A stretch of DNA of 64,000 nucleotides from the NCBI GenBank assembly GCA_902780785.1, contig CACZGS010000011.1, positions 1 to 64,000 of the forward strand. Reading direction: 5' to 3'. Numbering within the stretch: the first letter of the stretch is position 1; each line of letters opens with the position of its first letter. A program made the translations under genes and the position numbers. Below the pieces are notes generated by a model, which ran no database searches, was not told where the DNA came from, and saw only the letters and a list, made by a program, of their open reading frames with translations. This document shows positions 1-8,606 of the stretch, one piece after another. The DNA comes from Oscillospiraceae bacterium (GTDB lineage: Bacteria; Bacillota; Clostridia; Saccharofermentanales; Saccharofermentanaceae).

Positions 1-598
1 AGTTTTCCTCCCAGCCTGCAGGAACAGAAAAGACGATATATTCCTTATCCTTACCCTTAAAGGCAGCAGCTCTGAAATCACGCCAGAAGATATCTGTAAC
101 ATCCGGTTCACCTTCGGTTAATACTTCACGAAACCATTCCATCTCCTCTTTATCAAAAAAGACTCTGCCGACATCCACTGTTTGCGACGAAATACCTTCA
201 GACATCTGCTCGATGCGGTAATATGTAAAGCCTTTGTCAGACCCAAAGTCTGCGGGATCATATTCATATACAGCTTGTAATCTTACCGAACGGCCGTTTA
301 CGACCACATCACAATCCTCAGAACCCAGTGGAGTGCTAGCTGCCAGCGGGATCTTATTACGCAGAGAAGACTGGTACGTTTCAGTGTGCCGTGTCTGTGC
401 GGTCTCCTGTTCAGGGTCCTGTCTCAGTACTTCCTGCATTTCCTCAGAAAGCGTGGTTTCCGTATCCCCGGAGACTTCGGCCTCCGTGTCTTTTGTATGT
501 TTTTTATCAGATGATGTATTACCGGAAGGCAGGCCTGAACAGCCGGAAAGTATCATGGCAAGAACCAATGTTAATGCCGTAAATGTTGTTCTTTTCAT
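1..598 (-). CDS. Putative lipoprotein, C-terminus cut off by the window
   Basis: An open frame runs from an ATG at 598 to the window edge with no stop, so the protein is at least 199 residues and 3' partial. The N-terminus is a lipoprotein signal: MKR, a hydrophobic stretch, then LAMILSGC with the lipidated Cys near residue 20. A linker rich in Ser, Thr, Glu and Asp follows (about residues 22-75), then a more ordered part that includes VFFDKEEMEWFREVL. GAGG lies 8-10 bases before the ATG and supports this start. I do not recognise the folded domain. The protein probably sits on the outer face of the membrane. The plus-strand open frames over it are antisense shadows. Confidence 0.72.
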   Translation of the reverse strand, partial: MKRTTFTALTLVLAMILSGCSGLPSGNTSSDKKHTKDTEAEVSGDTETTLSEEMQEVLRQDPEQETAQTRHTETYQSSLRNKIPLAASTPLGSEDCDVVVNGRSVRLQAVYEYDPADFGSDKGFTYYRIEQMSEGISSQTVDVGRVFFDKEEMEWFREVLTEGEPDVTDIFWRDFRAAAFKGKDKEYIVFSVPAGWEEN

Positions 599-699
599 AT
601 TCTTGACCTCGCTTTCTGTAAATTACTTTTATTATAAAATCGAAAAATCAAGGAATTTTTAACATTCAAAGAACAATCTTTAACTACCGCATTAAGTTA

Positions 700-1146
700 T
701 CAGAGTTTTGCGGCAAACACCTCATATGTAGCGTTCAGATTGCCGTCTTTGTCAGTAACTTCGATAACGTAAACATGCGTGGAGTCCTGCTTTATCTCAA
801 GTGTCCAGCCGTCTTCAATAACGATGTTTTCCGCTGAATAATACATCTTCTCGGTGTCGATCATCCTGAACATATAAAGAGCGTTATCGCCGGGCTTGTC
901 GATCCCTGCCTGACAGCTCTCATCAACCCCGATCTTGCCGGCAGTCGGAGTTCCCCAGAGGGTCGTCTTACGGTTGGCTTCCGTATCAGGCAATACCCAG
1001 ACGCTTGCTTCATATACGCGGTTCGTTATGGTGATCGTTCTGTCGCAGGAAGTGGTTGCCATAGTCTCAGACTCCTTTGTAGTATTGCAGCTGCAGGAAA
1101 GAACCAGTATTAAAAGTGTTAATACGACCGTTATTGTTTTTCTCAT
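700..1146 (-). CDS. Small putative lipoprotein, 148 aa
   Basis: Begins MRKTITVVLTLLILVLSCSC, a short positive N-terminus, hydrophobic core and Cys-containing lipobox, so export and lipidation are likely. The frame is open 20 codons further upstream, but the ATG at 1146 is preceded by AGGAGGAAG at good spacing and places the signal peptide at the N-terminus. The mature part (about 125 residues) is Thr- and Asp-rich with a few predicted strands, for example TITITNRVYEASVWVLPD. It ends EVTDKDGNLNATYEVFAAKL. Its start overlaps the stop of the upstream glycosylase gene by 4 bases (ATGA), implying translational coupling in one operon. No family recognised. Confidence 0.75.
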   Translation of the reverse strand: MRKTITVVLTLLILVLSCSCNTTKESETMATTSCDRTITITNRVYEASVWVLPDTEANRKTTLWGTPTAGKIGVDESCQAGIDKPGDNALYMFRMIDTEKMYYSAENIVIEDGWTLEIKQDSTHVYVIEVTDKDGNLNATYEVFAAKL

Positions 1147-1643
1147 GTTTCTTCCTCCTGCAATATTGCTGTGCGCCAATATTCTGTAAGTCTCTCCATG
1201 CTCCAAGCGGCATTCGCCGGGCTCGTTGACGGCAGACAGACGGCCTTTATTCCGGTGTTCTGCTCGGTATATTTCTTATAATATTTTTCTGCTGTCTTAC
1301 CGTTTACGAAGATCTTCGTTATCTTGGAACTGCCAAGAATAGCCGAAAGATCATTCGCTGTAACGTTCTCGATGCTCGAATCCGAAGATCCCGTGATGTC
1401 GCAGGATCCTATGACGTCCCACATGGCTATGTGGTGCTTTTTGAGGAATGCCTTTTTCGCCGGGATCGTCAAAGGAACATCATCTTCGAATACCGAAGCT
1501 ATCACCTTCCAGTAACGGTTCTGCGGATGGCCGTAGAAGAACATCTGCTCACGTGATTTTACCGAAGGAAAGCTTCCAAGTATAAGGATCGTCGAATCCT
1601 TATCGTAAAAGGGCGGAATGGGATGTATTATGTGCTCTTTCAT
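1143..1643 (-). CDS. Hypoxanthine/uracil-type DNA glycosylase family protein
   Basis: At 166 aa it has the length of the small DNA-deoxyinosine glycosylases of the uracil-DNA glycosylase superfamily (UDG family 6-like). Landmarks are LILGSFPSVKSREQMFFYG near residue 20, where the active-site loop sits, NRYWKVIASVF just after, AMWDVIGSCDITGSSDSSI around residue 75-90, and LPSTSPANAAWS near 140-150, matching the second conserved loop. Members excise deaminated bases in base-excision repair. This call rests on motif recognition. The start codon lies inside the 3' end of the RlmD-like gene (ATGA overlap at 1640-1643), and the stop overlaps the next lipoprotein start, so three genes are coupled. 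Substrate (hypoxanthine or uracil) cannot be told from sequence alone. Confidence 0.82.
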   Translation of the reverse strand: MKEHIIHPIPPFYDKDSTILILGSFPSVKSREQMFFYGHPQNRYWKVIASVFEDDVPLTIPAKKAFLKKHHIAMWDVIGSCDITGSSDSSIENVTANDLSAILGSSKITKIFVNGKTAEKYYKKYTEQNTGIKAVCLPSTSPANAAWSMERLTEYWRTAILQEEET

Positions 1644-3022
1644 GCCTTCTTTGTCATCAGGACCGCGGTCTCTACGTGGCTTGCGTTCGGGAAGAGATCC
1701 ACAGGCGTTACCTCTTCGATCTTATATTCTCTTGAGATCATCTTCAGGTCTCTTGCGAGCGTCGCCGGATCGCAGGAGATATAGCAGATCTTAGGCGCTC
1801 CGAGCTCCATGACTTTCTTTACCACGCCGATATCAAGGCCCTTTCTTGGAGGGTCAACGATAACGCAGTCAGGAGGCAGCATCTTTCCGCTCTTTATGAG
1901 CTGCGCGAGATCAGCCTTGAGCACATCTTTGCAGATGAATTCGCACTCTTCCGCTTCCTGTCCGTCGAGCGCCAATGAACGGTTGATCTTCGCTGACTGG
2001 ATAGCTTCAGGAACGACTTCGATCCCCAAAAGCTTCTGGCCCTTTTGCTTTACCGCAAGTCCGAGCGTTCCGCAGCCGCAGTAAAGGTCGTAGATGACCT
2101 TTGCATCGCCGCAGGCCTCAGACGCTTTATTTGCAAGCTTCTCGGCCTGCTCGGTATTTACCTGGAAGAACGATCCGGCCTTGATCCTGAATCTTCTTCC
2201 GCAGAAGATCTCATCGTAGTGATCGACGCCTTCGATCACGGTTCTTAAGCCTGATCTGGTCCTTTTCGAAGCCTTGTTGGGACTGATCCTGAAAAGAAGT
2301 CCGTTGAGCTTGAAGCCGTCCTCATCGCACACGGATCTGACCGAATCCAAAAGACCTGTTGCGTCTATGTAGTTTTTTGCATCCCTGATAACGACTTCGT
2401 GGGGAGCGTCGGATGAACTTACGAGCTCTGCCAGGATCTCATTGGTCCTCTGTGACCCCCTCAAAACGAGCCCGTCAAAGAGTCTTGTCGGCGCGCGCTC
2501 GAAAATATCTTCGATCGAAGCCTTTATCTTGCCGAAGATCTCATATTCAATGAGCTTTCCGTCGTAATCGCCGAGCTTGTCGGACTTGGCGCAGAGAAGG
2601 CCTGCCCTGTTGTCCCTTACCGCATACTGCATGTGGTTTCTGTATCTGAAGGGGGCATCCGCGCCGGTTATGGGCTTAAACACGTTATTTAACAGAGACT
2701 CATCGAAGCCTCCGATCCTTGCAAGGCAGTCTCTTACGCGGGTCTGCTTGAACTTTAACTGAGCCTCGTATGACAAAGCCGCGAAAGGAAGGCCGCCGCA
2801 GACTTCATCTGCGGGCCTGAAAGGTGCGGTCCTGTCAGGAGATGCAGTCAGGAGCTCTGCTGCGTTGCAGACGGCATACTTGGAAGTCTCGTTTTCGAGT
2901 TCACAAAGACAGACCTCACCGGGAAACACCCCTGAGACGAAGCAGGTCTTGCCTGAAGGCAAGGCTCCGATGCCCTGTCCTTCACTGCCTAAAGCCGTTA
3001 TTTCTACCTGTATCAGCCCCAC
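1640..3022 (-). CDS. 23S rRNA uracil-5-methyltransferase, RlmD/RumA-TrmA family
   Basis: 460 aa, starting with GTG at 3022. An N-terminal TRAM RNA-binding domain (about residues 1-60, with GSEGQGIGALPSGKTCFV) is followed by a central domain and a SAM-dependent methyltransferase domain. Visible are IYDLYCGCGTLGLAV (SAM-binding motif I, near 310), VDPPRKGLD (near 390) and YISCDPATLARDL (near 415), whose Cys is the methyl-transfer nucleophile. The family makes m5U in RNA from SAM. In the usual [4Fe-4S] region (CPxxxxCGGC type) this protein reads PFRPADEVCGGLPF (about 67-80), so two of the expected cysteines are missing and a cluster is unlikely. Which RNA and which uridine are methylated is inference. 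First gene of a coupled three-gene unit. Confidence 0.9.
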   Translation of the reverse strand: MGLIQVEITALGSEGQGIGALPSGKTCFVSGVFPGEVCLCELENETSKYAVCNAAELLTASPDRTAPFRPADEVCGGLPFAALSYEAQLKFKQTRVRDCLARIGGFDESLLNNVFKPITGADAPFRYRNHMQYAVRDNRAGLLCAKSDKLGDYDGKLIEYEIFGKIKASIEDIFERAPTRLFDGLVLRGSQRTNEILAELVSSSDAPHEVVIRDAKNYIDATGLLDSVRSVCDEDGFKLNGLLFRISPNKASKRTRSGLRTVIEGVDHYDEIFCGRRFRIKAGSFFQVNTEQAEKLANKASEACGDAKVIYDLYCGCGTLGLAVKQKGQKLLGIEVVPEAIQSAKINRSLALDGQEAEECEFICKDVLKADLAQLIKSGKMLPPDCVIVDPPRKGLDIGVVKKVMELGAPKICYISCDPATLARDLKMISREYKIEEVTPVDLFPNASHVETAVLMTKKA

Positions 3023-3045
3023 TTAGGATCTTCCCTTCTCAGCCT

Positions 3046-3073
3046 TTGCCTCACTTAATATTTTTATTATAAG
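3046..3073 (+). promoter_or_regulatory. Possible promoter for the class A PBP gene
   Basis: TTGCCT (3046-3051), 16 bases, TATAAG (3068-3073), about 50 bases before the TTG start at 3123. Both hexamers are imperfect, so this is a weak prediction. Confidence 0.35.
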
Positions 3074-3122
3074 CAAATTCGTAGTAAAATATGCTGAATT
3101 TTGTTTTAAGGAGACGTTTAAA

Positions 3123-5450
3123 TTGCCGCAAAGCAGTGAAAACAAGAAACAAAGATCGACAAGACCCGTAGCGCCCGAGAACAGCGCTCTTGCTGACGAA
3201 CTCAGAAGCCAGCTCAAGGGTAAGCCGACAAAGTGCGGATTCAACCGCAGCTGGTCCCACGAGATCTTCAGCTTCGTGGGCGACATCGTTAAGATAGGCA
3301 TCGTCTTTATTCTGTGCCTGTGCTTTACTTTCGGCGGATTCGGCGCCGGAATGCTCCTGGGCTACGCATCAACGACCAAGCCCCTTTCCATCGGCGACCT
3401 CACGTCCACTTCCGAAGCTTCCCAGACTTCTTTCGTTTATGACAGCGAGAATAACGTTATCGCGAAGCTCACAGGTTCCGAGAATGTCGACAGGATCTAT
3501 GTCTCCTACAGCGATATTAAAGATACTTACTTAGACGACGCGATCATTGCGATCGAGGATGAGCGTTTCCGTGAGCACAACGGTATCGATATCAAGCGTA
3601 TCGGTTCCGCGCTCATTTCTGCAGTAGCAAACGGCGGTTCCGCTACTCACGGCGGTTCCACGATCACTCAGCAGACAGTCAAGCTCATAAGCGGTCAGGA
3701 CGAGCACTCCACATCACGTAAGGTACAGGAGTGGTTCTCCGCCATGCAGCTCGAGCAGAACCTTTCCAAGGACGAGATCTTGGAGCTCTATATCAACCTC
3801 GCGCCGATGGGCAATAACTATGTAGGCGTTCAGGCTGCGGCCATGAACTATTTCGACAAAGATGCATCCGAATTAACACTTCCCGAGTGCGCACTCATCG
3901 CAGGTCTTCCTAAGAGCCCTTCTTTCTATAATCCTTTGAGAGAGACCGGCAGAAGAAATGCACAGAGACGTATGAGAACGATCCTGGGCAAGATGTATGA
4001 GCTCGAGATGATCACCAAGGAAGAATACGAGGAAGCACTTAATACAGAGCTTAAGTTCCGTCAGAGAAGTACGGATAAGACCTCCACGATCAATTCCTAT
4101 TTCTGCGAATATGCGATCTCTGAGGTTATCGGTGACCTTGCAGAGGCAAGAGGCATCAAGCGTCAGTTCGCTTCAACCCTTGTCTACAACAGGGGCTACC
4201 ACATCTACACGACGCTCGAACCCAAGACCCAGGCAGTCCTCGACGAGGCATTCACCAAACAGGATCTTTTCCAATCCAAACCGGACAAGATAGCCGACTA
4301 TCCCGAGAAGCCTAACGGTTCAATGGTCGTCATAAACAACAGCACGGGCGCGATCGCCGCTATGGCGGGCGGCTACGGTGAGAAGCTTCAGAACCTCACC
4401 CACAACAGAGCCACATCCACGCGCCGTAACCCGGGCTCTTCCATAAAGCCGCTGATCGCTTACGGTCCGGCATTTGAGATGGGCCTCATCGCTCCTGCCA
4501 CGGTCAAAAAGGATGAGGTCAAGCACTTAGACCCTGCACACCCGAAGACGGCATGGCCTGTAAACTATACCCGTTCTTATTCAGGTGAAGTCACGATCAG
4601 AAGCGCTCTCGTAAGTTCACTCAATACGATCGCCGCAGAGGTCTGGTCAGAAGTCGGAGGCGACACCGCGCTCTGGTACCTCAAGCAGGTCGGTATCGAC
4701 AGGACCTCCGAAGGTTCTTTCCCTTCACAGGCCGTAGGTGGTTTTACACATGGTATGACAACTCTCGAAATGGCAGCCGCTTACCACACATTCGCAACGG
4801 GCGGCACCTATATCGAGCCCTATGCATATACACAGGTTCTTGATTCTGAAGGCAACGTCATCATCAAATCAGATCCTATCAGCTACCGCGTTTATTCGGC
4901 TGAGACATGTTTCTTTATCGGCGATATCCTCAAGGGCGTCGTTACCACAGGTACACCTTCCAACTACGGCGGCCAGCTCAAGGGTAAGGACGGCAAGGCA
5001 ATCGATACAGCCGGCAAGACAGGTACGACTTCAGACGATATCGATAAGTGGTTCTGCGGATTTACTCCGTACTACACCGCTGCAACCTGGTACGGATACG
5101 ATAACAGACTGAGGCAGACAAAGATCCCTTCATACGACTATGCAGGCGCCGTAAGGATCTGGATGTACGTAATGAAGAAGATCCACGCAGATCTGCCGGG
5201 CGCAACTTTCAGCAAGCCGAAGACCATCGTAAAGGTATCCGTATGTTCATCCGGCTACTATCCTACCGATGCCTGCAAGAACTCGAAAGCAAAGATCTAC
5301 ACGGACTACTTCGTAGCAGACAGCTATCTCTGTCCTAAGGAAAGCAATCCGTGCCCGGTCCACATCGCTACGCCGACACCGGAACCCACCCTCCCGCCTC
5401 CGCCGGGTCCGGGTAATGACCAGGATCAGGGTCAGGGTCAGAACGGATAA
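3123..5450 (+). CDS. Class A penicillin-binding protein (glycosyltransferase/transpeptidase)
   Basis: 775 aa. The start is TTG at 3123 with AAGGAGA about 8 bases upstream. A short cytoplasmic N-terminus is followed by one membrane anchor (about 51-80). The GT51 glycosyltransferase domain carries AIEDERF (near 145, catalytic Glu), GGSTITQQ (near 177) and KDEILELYIN. The transpeptidase domain has SSIKPL (SxxK, near 440), SSLN (SxN, near 497) and GKTGTT (KTG, near 632). These enzymes polymerise lipid II into glycan strands and cross-link the peptides outside the membrane. The tail is Pro-rich then Gln/Gly/Asp-rich (PTPEPTLPPPPGPG), typical of Gram-positive class A PBPs and probably wall-embedded. 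The gene is divergent from the RlmD-like gene. Confidence 0.95.
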   Translation: MPQSSENKKQRSTRPVAPENSALADELRSQLKGKPTKCGFNRSWSHEIFSFVGDIVKIGIVFILCLCFTFGGFGAGMLLGYASTTKPLSIGDLTSTSEASQTSFVYDSENNVIAKLTGSENVDRIYVSYSDIKDTYLDDAIIAIEDERFREHNGIDIKRIGSALISAVANGGSATHGGSTITQQTVKLISGQDEHSTSRKVQEWFSAMQLEQNLSKDEILELYINLAPMGNNYVGVQAAAMNYFDKDASELTLPECALIAGLPKSPSFYNPLRETGRRNAQRRMRTILGKMYELEMITKEEYEEALNTELKFRQRSTDKTSTINSYFCEYAISEVIGDLAEARGIKRQFASTLVYNRGYHIYTTLEPKTQAVLDEAFTKQDLFQSKPDKIADYPEKPNGSMVVINNSTGAIAAMAGGYGEKLQNLTHNRATSTRRNPGSSIKPLIAYGPAFEMGLIAPATVKKDEVKHLDPAHPKTAWPVNYTRSYSGEVTIRSALVSSLNTIAAEVWSEVGGDTALWYLKQVGIDRTSEGSFPSQAVGGFTHGMTTLEMAAAYHTFATGGTYIEPYAYTQVLDSEGNVIIKSDPISYRVYSAETCFFIGDILKGVVTTGTPSNYGGQLKGKDGKAIDTAGKTGTTSDDIDKWFCGFTPYYTAATWYGYDNRLRQTKIPSYDYAGAVRIWMYVMKKIHADLPGATFSKPKTIVKVSVCSSGYYPTDACKNSKAKIYTDYFVADSYLCPKESNPCPVHIATPTPEPTLPPPPGPGNDQDQGQGQNG

Positions 5451-5454
5451 TTTA

Positions 5455-5508
5455 TTGCAAGAAAGCCTAATATTCCTTGCAATTTAAGGAACAAGAGTTT
5501 ATTCTTGT
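5455..5508 (+). other. Two small hairpins between the PBP gene and proB
   Basis: TTGCAAG (5455-5461) pairs with CTTGCAA (5476-5482), and ACAAGA (5491-5496) pairs with TCTTGT (5503-5508). Neither is followed by a strong T-run. They could be a weak terminator or an RNA-processing element between two genes read in the same direction. Confidence 0.35.
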
Positions 5509-5542
5509 CTAGTTTGAAATAAAAAAGAATAGGAGAACTGCC

Positions 5543-6361
5543 TTGAGCAAATATTCCGGATCAAGAAATCCCGTTAACTTTGCGAAAAGAATAGTCGTCA
5601 AAGTCGGTACTTCTACCCTCACATACGACAACGGCAAAATGAACCTGGGAAACATCGACAGGCTCTGCCGCTCCATCTCCGACCTCATGAACAGAGGAAA
5701 GGAAGTCCTTCTCGTAAGCTCCGGTGCCATCGGCGTCGGTATCGGCTATCTTGACCTCAAGGAGCGCCCTACCACAACACGTGAAAAGCAGGCGATCGCT
5801 TCCGTCGGCCAGTGCGAGCTCATGAACGCATATGCCAGAAGCTTCTCCGAGTATTCTTACCGCTGCGGCCAGATCCTTCTCACAAAGGACGGCATCACAG
5901 ACAAGCTCACAAGAGCTAACGTTACAAACACTATCGAGACATTGCTCGAAATGCGTATAATCCCCGTCATCAACGAGAACGACTCCGTATCAACAACGGA
6001 GATCATGCACAACGGCACTTTCGGCGACAACGACACGCTCTCCGCTGACGTTGCAGTCCTTGCCAATGCAGATCTTCTCGTAATCCTCTCCGACGTTGAC
6101 GGCCTTTACGACGCCAACCCCAGAGAGAACCCTGACGCAGAGCGTATCTCTTATGTAGACAAGGTCACACCCGAGATGCTCGACTTCACGGCAGGCAAGG
6201 GTTCATGGCTCGGCACAGGCGGCATGGCAACAAAGATCACAGCCATGAGCAAGGTTACGGAGAACGGCATCATGGGCGTCATCGCAGACGGCTCCGCTGT
6301 CCAGACCTTAGAGAAGATCATCGACCAGGATGACGTCGGAACCTTTTTCGCAGCCCAGTAA
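5543..6361 (+). CDS. proB: Glutamate 5-kinase
   Basis: 272 aa, TTG start at 5543 behind AGGAGAA. The amino acid kinase fold is clear: RIVVKVGTSTLTY (phosphate-binding Lys and Gly, near 17-29), LLVSSGAIGVGIGYL (near 55), PVINENDSVSTTE (near 140) and GTGGMATKITAM (near 225). It phosphorylates glutamate to gamma-glutamyl phosphate, the first step of proline synthesis, in the cytoplasm. The E. coli enzyme has an added C-terminal PUA domain of about 100 residues. This one stops after the kinase domain, as some Bacillota forms do. No proA follows. A hairpin terminator lies just downstream, so the gene ends its transcript. Confidence 0.93.
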   Translation: MSKYSGSRNPVNFAKRIVVKVGTSTLTYDNGKMNLGNIDRLCRSISDLMNRGKEVLLVSSGAIGVGIGYLDLKERPTTTREKQAIASVGQCELMNAYARSFSEYSYRCGQILLTKDGITDKLTRANVTNTIETLLEMRIIPVINENDSVSTTEIMHNGTFGDNDTLSADVAVLANADLLVILSDVDGLYDANPRENPDAERISYVDKVTPEMLDFTAGKGSWLGTGGMATKITAMSKVTENGIMGVIADGSAVQTLEKIIDQDDVGTFFAAQ

Positions 6362-6391
6362 AAACCTTATAAAACTTGATTTAACAATGTT

Positions 6392-6417
6392 AAACCCGTC
6401 AGTTGACGGGTTTTTTA
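6392..6417 (+). terminator. Intrinsic terminator after proB
   Basis: CCCGTC, loop AGTT, GACGGG followed by TTTTTTATT, about 30 bases after the proB stop. Confidence 0.88.
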
Positions 6418-6506
6418 TTGCGTGGGCGGGTGCTTCAATACTGTCATTCTATCTTGTGCCCTTTTTACGTGATTTTGTTGTTGAAAAGGGCATAAATCAG
6501 CCTTTT

Positions 6507-6546
6507 TGTGCCCTTTTTTGCCCGTTTTTGAAGAAAAAAGGGCACA
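6507..6546. repeat. 13-bp perfect inverted repeat with further copies of the arm
   Basis: TGTGCCCTTTTTT (6507-6519) and AAAAAAGGGCACA (6534-6546) form a perfect hairpin with a 14-base loop. The same arm appears as TTGTGCCCTTTTT at 6454-6466, and inverted as AAAAGGGCA at 6484-6492. Function unknown. It lies in the non-coding stretch between two convergent transcripts, beyond both terminators, so it is not needed for either. Confidence 0.6.
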
Positions 6547-6570
6547 GCTGATGCGCGGCCGGGCAATCGT

Positions 6571-6608
6571 AAAAATAAAAACGGGCCGCACCAATCAGTG
6601 CAGCCCGC
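6571..6608 (-). terminator. Intrinsic terminator of the pot operon
   Basis: On the minus strand, CGGGCTGCAC, a short loop, GTGCGGCCCG, then TTTTTATTTT, about 25 bases past the potD stop. Confidence 0.85.
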
Positions 6609-6633
6609 CGTTAAAACCGGATCGATATGGATC

Positions 6634-7743
6634 TTAAGCGCTTGCCTTTACTGTATTCCAGAGCTCTGTGTACTTTTCCTCGAGAGCGTCGGATGTGAAG
6701 TAAACTTCCAGTGTGCTGAATACTTCTGCGTCAGGATAGTAATACTTGTTGCCGGAGACCTCAGGATCGAGCATGTCCTTAGCTGCGGTGTTAGGTGTTG
6801 AATAGCCTACGTAATCGCAGTTCTCGTAAGCGATCTCAGGATCGTACATGAAGTTGATGAAGTCCATTGCGCCGTCGTAGTTCTTGCAGTTTGTGGGAAC
6901 GCACATCATGTCTACTGACCAGTTGGAACCCTCAGGGAGAACGAACTGGAGGTCGATGTCTGTCTTGCCGAGCTCTTCGATCCTGTCGAGCATTACAATG
7001 TGGTCGCCGGACCATGCGATGGATGCTGCGAGCTCGCCTGCGGCAACCTTATCCTTGAGGTTGTCTACGCCGTATGAAGGATGGAGAGCGCTCTTCTGCT
7101 TGATCAGGAGATCCAATGCTTCCTGAAGCTCAGCCTCGTTCATGGAGTTGATGGAGTAGCCCAAGTAGTTAAGTGCTGCACCGATGGACTCACGCATTGA
7201 ATCGTACATGCCGATGCTGTTCTGTGACTCCGTATTGAAGAGAACGTCCCAGATGACTGCAGGATCTGTTGTGTCTTCGGGAAGCGTGATCTTGTTAGCG
7301 TCGTAAACGAGACCTACTGTGCAGTAAAGATAAGGAACTGCGTAGTCAAGTACCTGGCCTGAGATCTCAGCGTTGTCTGTATAAGTAACGGACTTGAACA
7401 TGGGGTCCATATACTTTGTAACATTAGGAAGCTTGTTCCAGTCGAGGGGCTGGATCCAGTCTTCTTCGATAAGACGGCATACCATGTATTCAGAAGGGAT
7501 GATCACGTCATAACCGTTCTGAAGGTTGGGATACATTGTCTCGTTTGTCTCGAAAGTTCTGTATACAACGTCATACTGGGGATACTTAGCTTCGAACTTT
7601 GCTACTGTATCTTCTGCGATGTAGTCACCCCAGTTGTAGATGACGAGCTGCTGCTTTTTGGCGCAGCCGCAAGGCAGAAGCGCAGCGCCTGCCATGACAA
7701 GTGCTGCGAAAGAAGCAATTACTTTCCTTACGTTCTTGTTCAT
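6634..7743 (-). CDS. potD: Spermidine/putrescine ABC transporter substrate-binding lipoprotein
   Basis: 369 aa. The signal peptide has a lipobox (ALLPCGC, Cys near residue 27). The mature protein begins LVIYNWGDYIAEDTVAKFE, the classic opening of the PotD/PotF family, and later shows QNGYDVIIPSEYMV, WVIPEG-like LPEGSNWSVDMMCVP and ENCDYVGYSTPN. It binds polyamine outside the membrane and delivers it to the PotB/PotC channel. AGGAGAG precedes the ATG. It is the last gene of the operon, 59 bases after potC, and is followed by a terminator. Which polyamine is preferred cannot be told. Confidence 0.93.
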   Translation of the reverse strand: MNKNVRKVIASFAALVMAGAALLPCGCAKKQQLVIYNWGDYIAEDTVAKFEAKYPQYDVVYRTFETNETMYPNLQNGYDVIIPSEYMVCRLIEEDWIQPLDWNKLPNVTKYMDPMFKSVTYTDNAEISGQVLDYAVPYLYCTVGLVYDANKITLPEDTTDPAVIWDVLFNTESQNSIGMYDSMRESIGAALNYLGYSINSMNEAELQEALDLLIKQKSALHPSYGVDNLKDKVAAGELAASIAWSGDHIVMLDRIEELGKTDIDLQFVLPEGSNWSVDMMCVPTNCKNYDGAMDFINFMYDPEIAYENCDYVGYSTPNTAAKDMLDPEVSGNKYYYPDAEVFSTLEVYFTSDALEEKYTELWNTVKASA

Positions 7744-7802
7744 TTCTTTACTCTCCTTTTTATGCTCATTAGTTTATTACCCGAATTTGAAATGCTATAT
7801 TA

Positions 7803-8606
7803 TCACGTTTTCTTATTGCGCTTAGCCTTTTTGAACGAAGACAGGTTCGAGAGGACCATGAGGATCAGGACCGCGCCGAACATCAATGTCGTAAGAGCGT
7901 TCATCTTAGGGTTGACGCCGAGCTTTGCCATTGAGTAGATCATCATGGGCAGAGTCTGGATGGAACTGTCGACGTTGAAGTTACTGATGAGGTAATCATC
8001 GATCGAGAGCGTGAATGTGAGAAGTGCCGATGATAAGATGCCCGGCATGATCTCAGGGATTATTACCAGCCTCAGCGTCTGGAATCTCGTGGCACCAAGG
8101 TCCATGGCAGCTTCGGTAAGGCTCTTGTCGAGCTGCTTGATCTTGGGGCTTATCGATAAGATCGCGAAAGGAACGCAGAGTGCGATGTGCGACATTATGA
8201 GCGTGAACTCACTCTTCTGCACGCCTAGGAACGAGAACAGGAGCATGAATGAGATGCCCGTAACGAGATCGGGCATGACATTCGGTACATATGTCATCGT
8301 CATGGCAAGGTTCTGGAGCTTCTTGTTAAGGTAAGCCAGGCCCAAAGAACTTACCACGCCGAATGCCGTGGATGCTACTGCCGCGATAGATGCGACCTTT
8401 AAAGTCTCAATAAGGGATTCAAGGATGCCGCTTCCGTCAGAGCCCTTGAAGAGCTTTCTGTAGTTCTCGAAAGTGAATCCGCCCCAGATAAAGGACTTCG
8501 GAAGTGCGTTGAATGAATATACGATAAGTACTGCAATAGGCAGATATATGAATATCAGGAGCAATGCGAGGTAGATATCGGGTACGAGTCTTTTTGCCAA
8601 TCTCAT
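7803..8606 (-). CDS. potC: Polyamine ABC transporter permease PotC
   Basis: 267 aa with six predicted membrane segments, beginning near residue 12 (YLALLLIFIYLPIAVLIVY). The coupling loop that contacts the ATPase is EAAMDLGATRFQTLRLVIIP (near 170), the EAA motif of importer permeases. SIDDYLISNF near 207 is typical of PotC. Length matches the family. The start overlaps the potB stop by 4 bases, giving tight coupling. It forms the channel with PotB. Confidence 0.93.
   Translation of the reverse strand: MRLAKRLVPDIYLALLLIFIYLPIAVLIVYSFNALPKSFIWGGFTFENYRKLFKGSDGSGILESLIETLKVASIAAVASTAFGVVSSLGLAYLNKKLQNLAMTMTYVPNVMPDLVTGISFMLLFSFLGVQKSEFTLIMSHIALCVPFAILSISPKIKQLDKSLTEAAMDLGATRFQTLRLVIIPEIMPGILSSALLTFTLSIDDYLISNFNVDSSIQTLPMMIYSMAKLGVNPKMNALTTLMFGAVLILMVLSNLSSFKKAKRNKKT

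Noticed and set aside
234-662. Plus-strand open frame of 142 codons
   Set aside because: It lies over the partial lipoprotein gene on the other strand, which has a signal peptide, lipobox and ribosome site. The plus frame has none.
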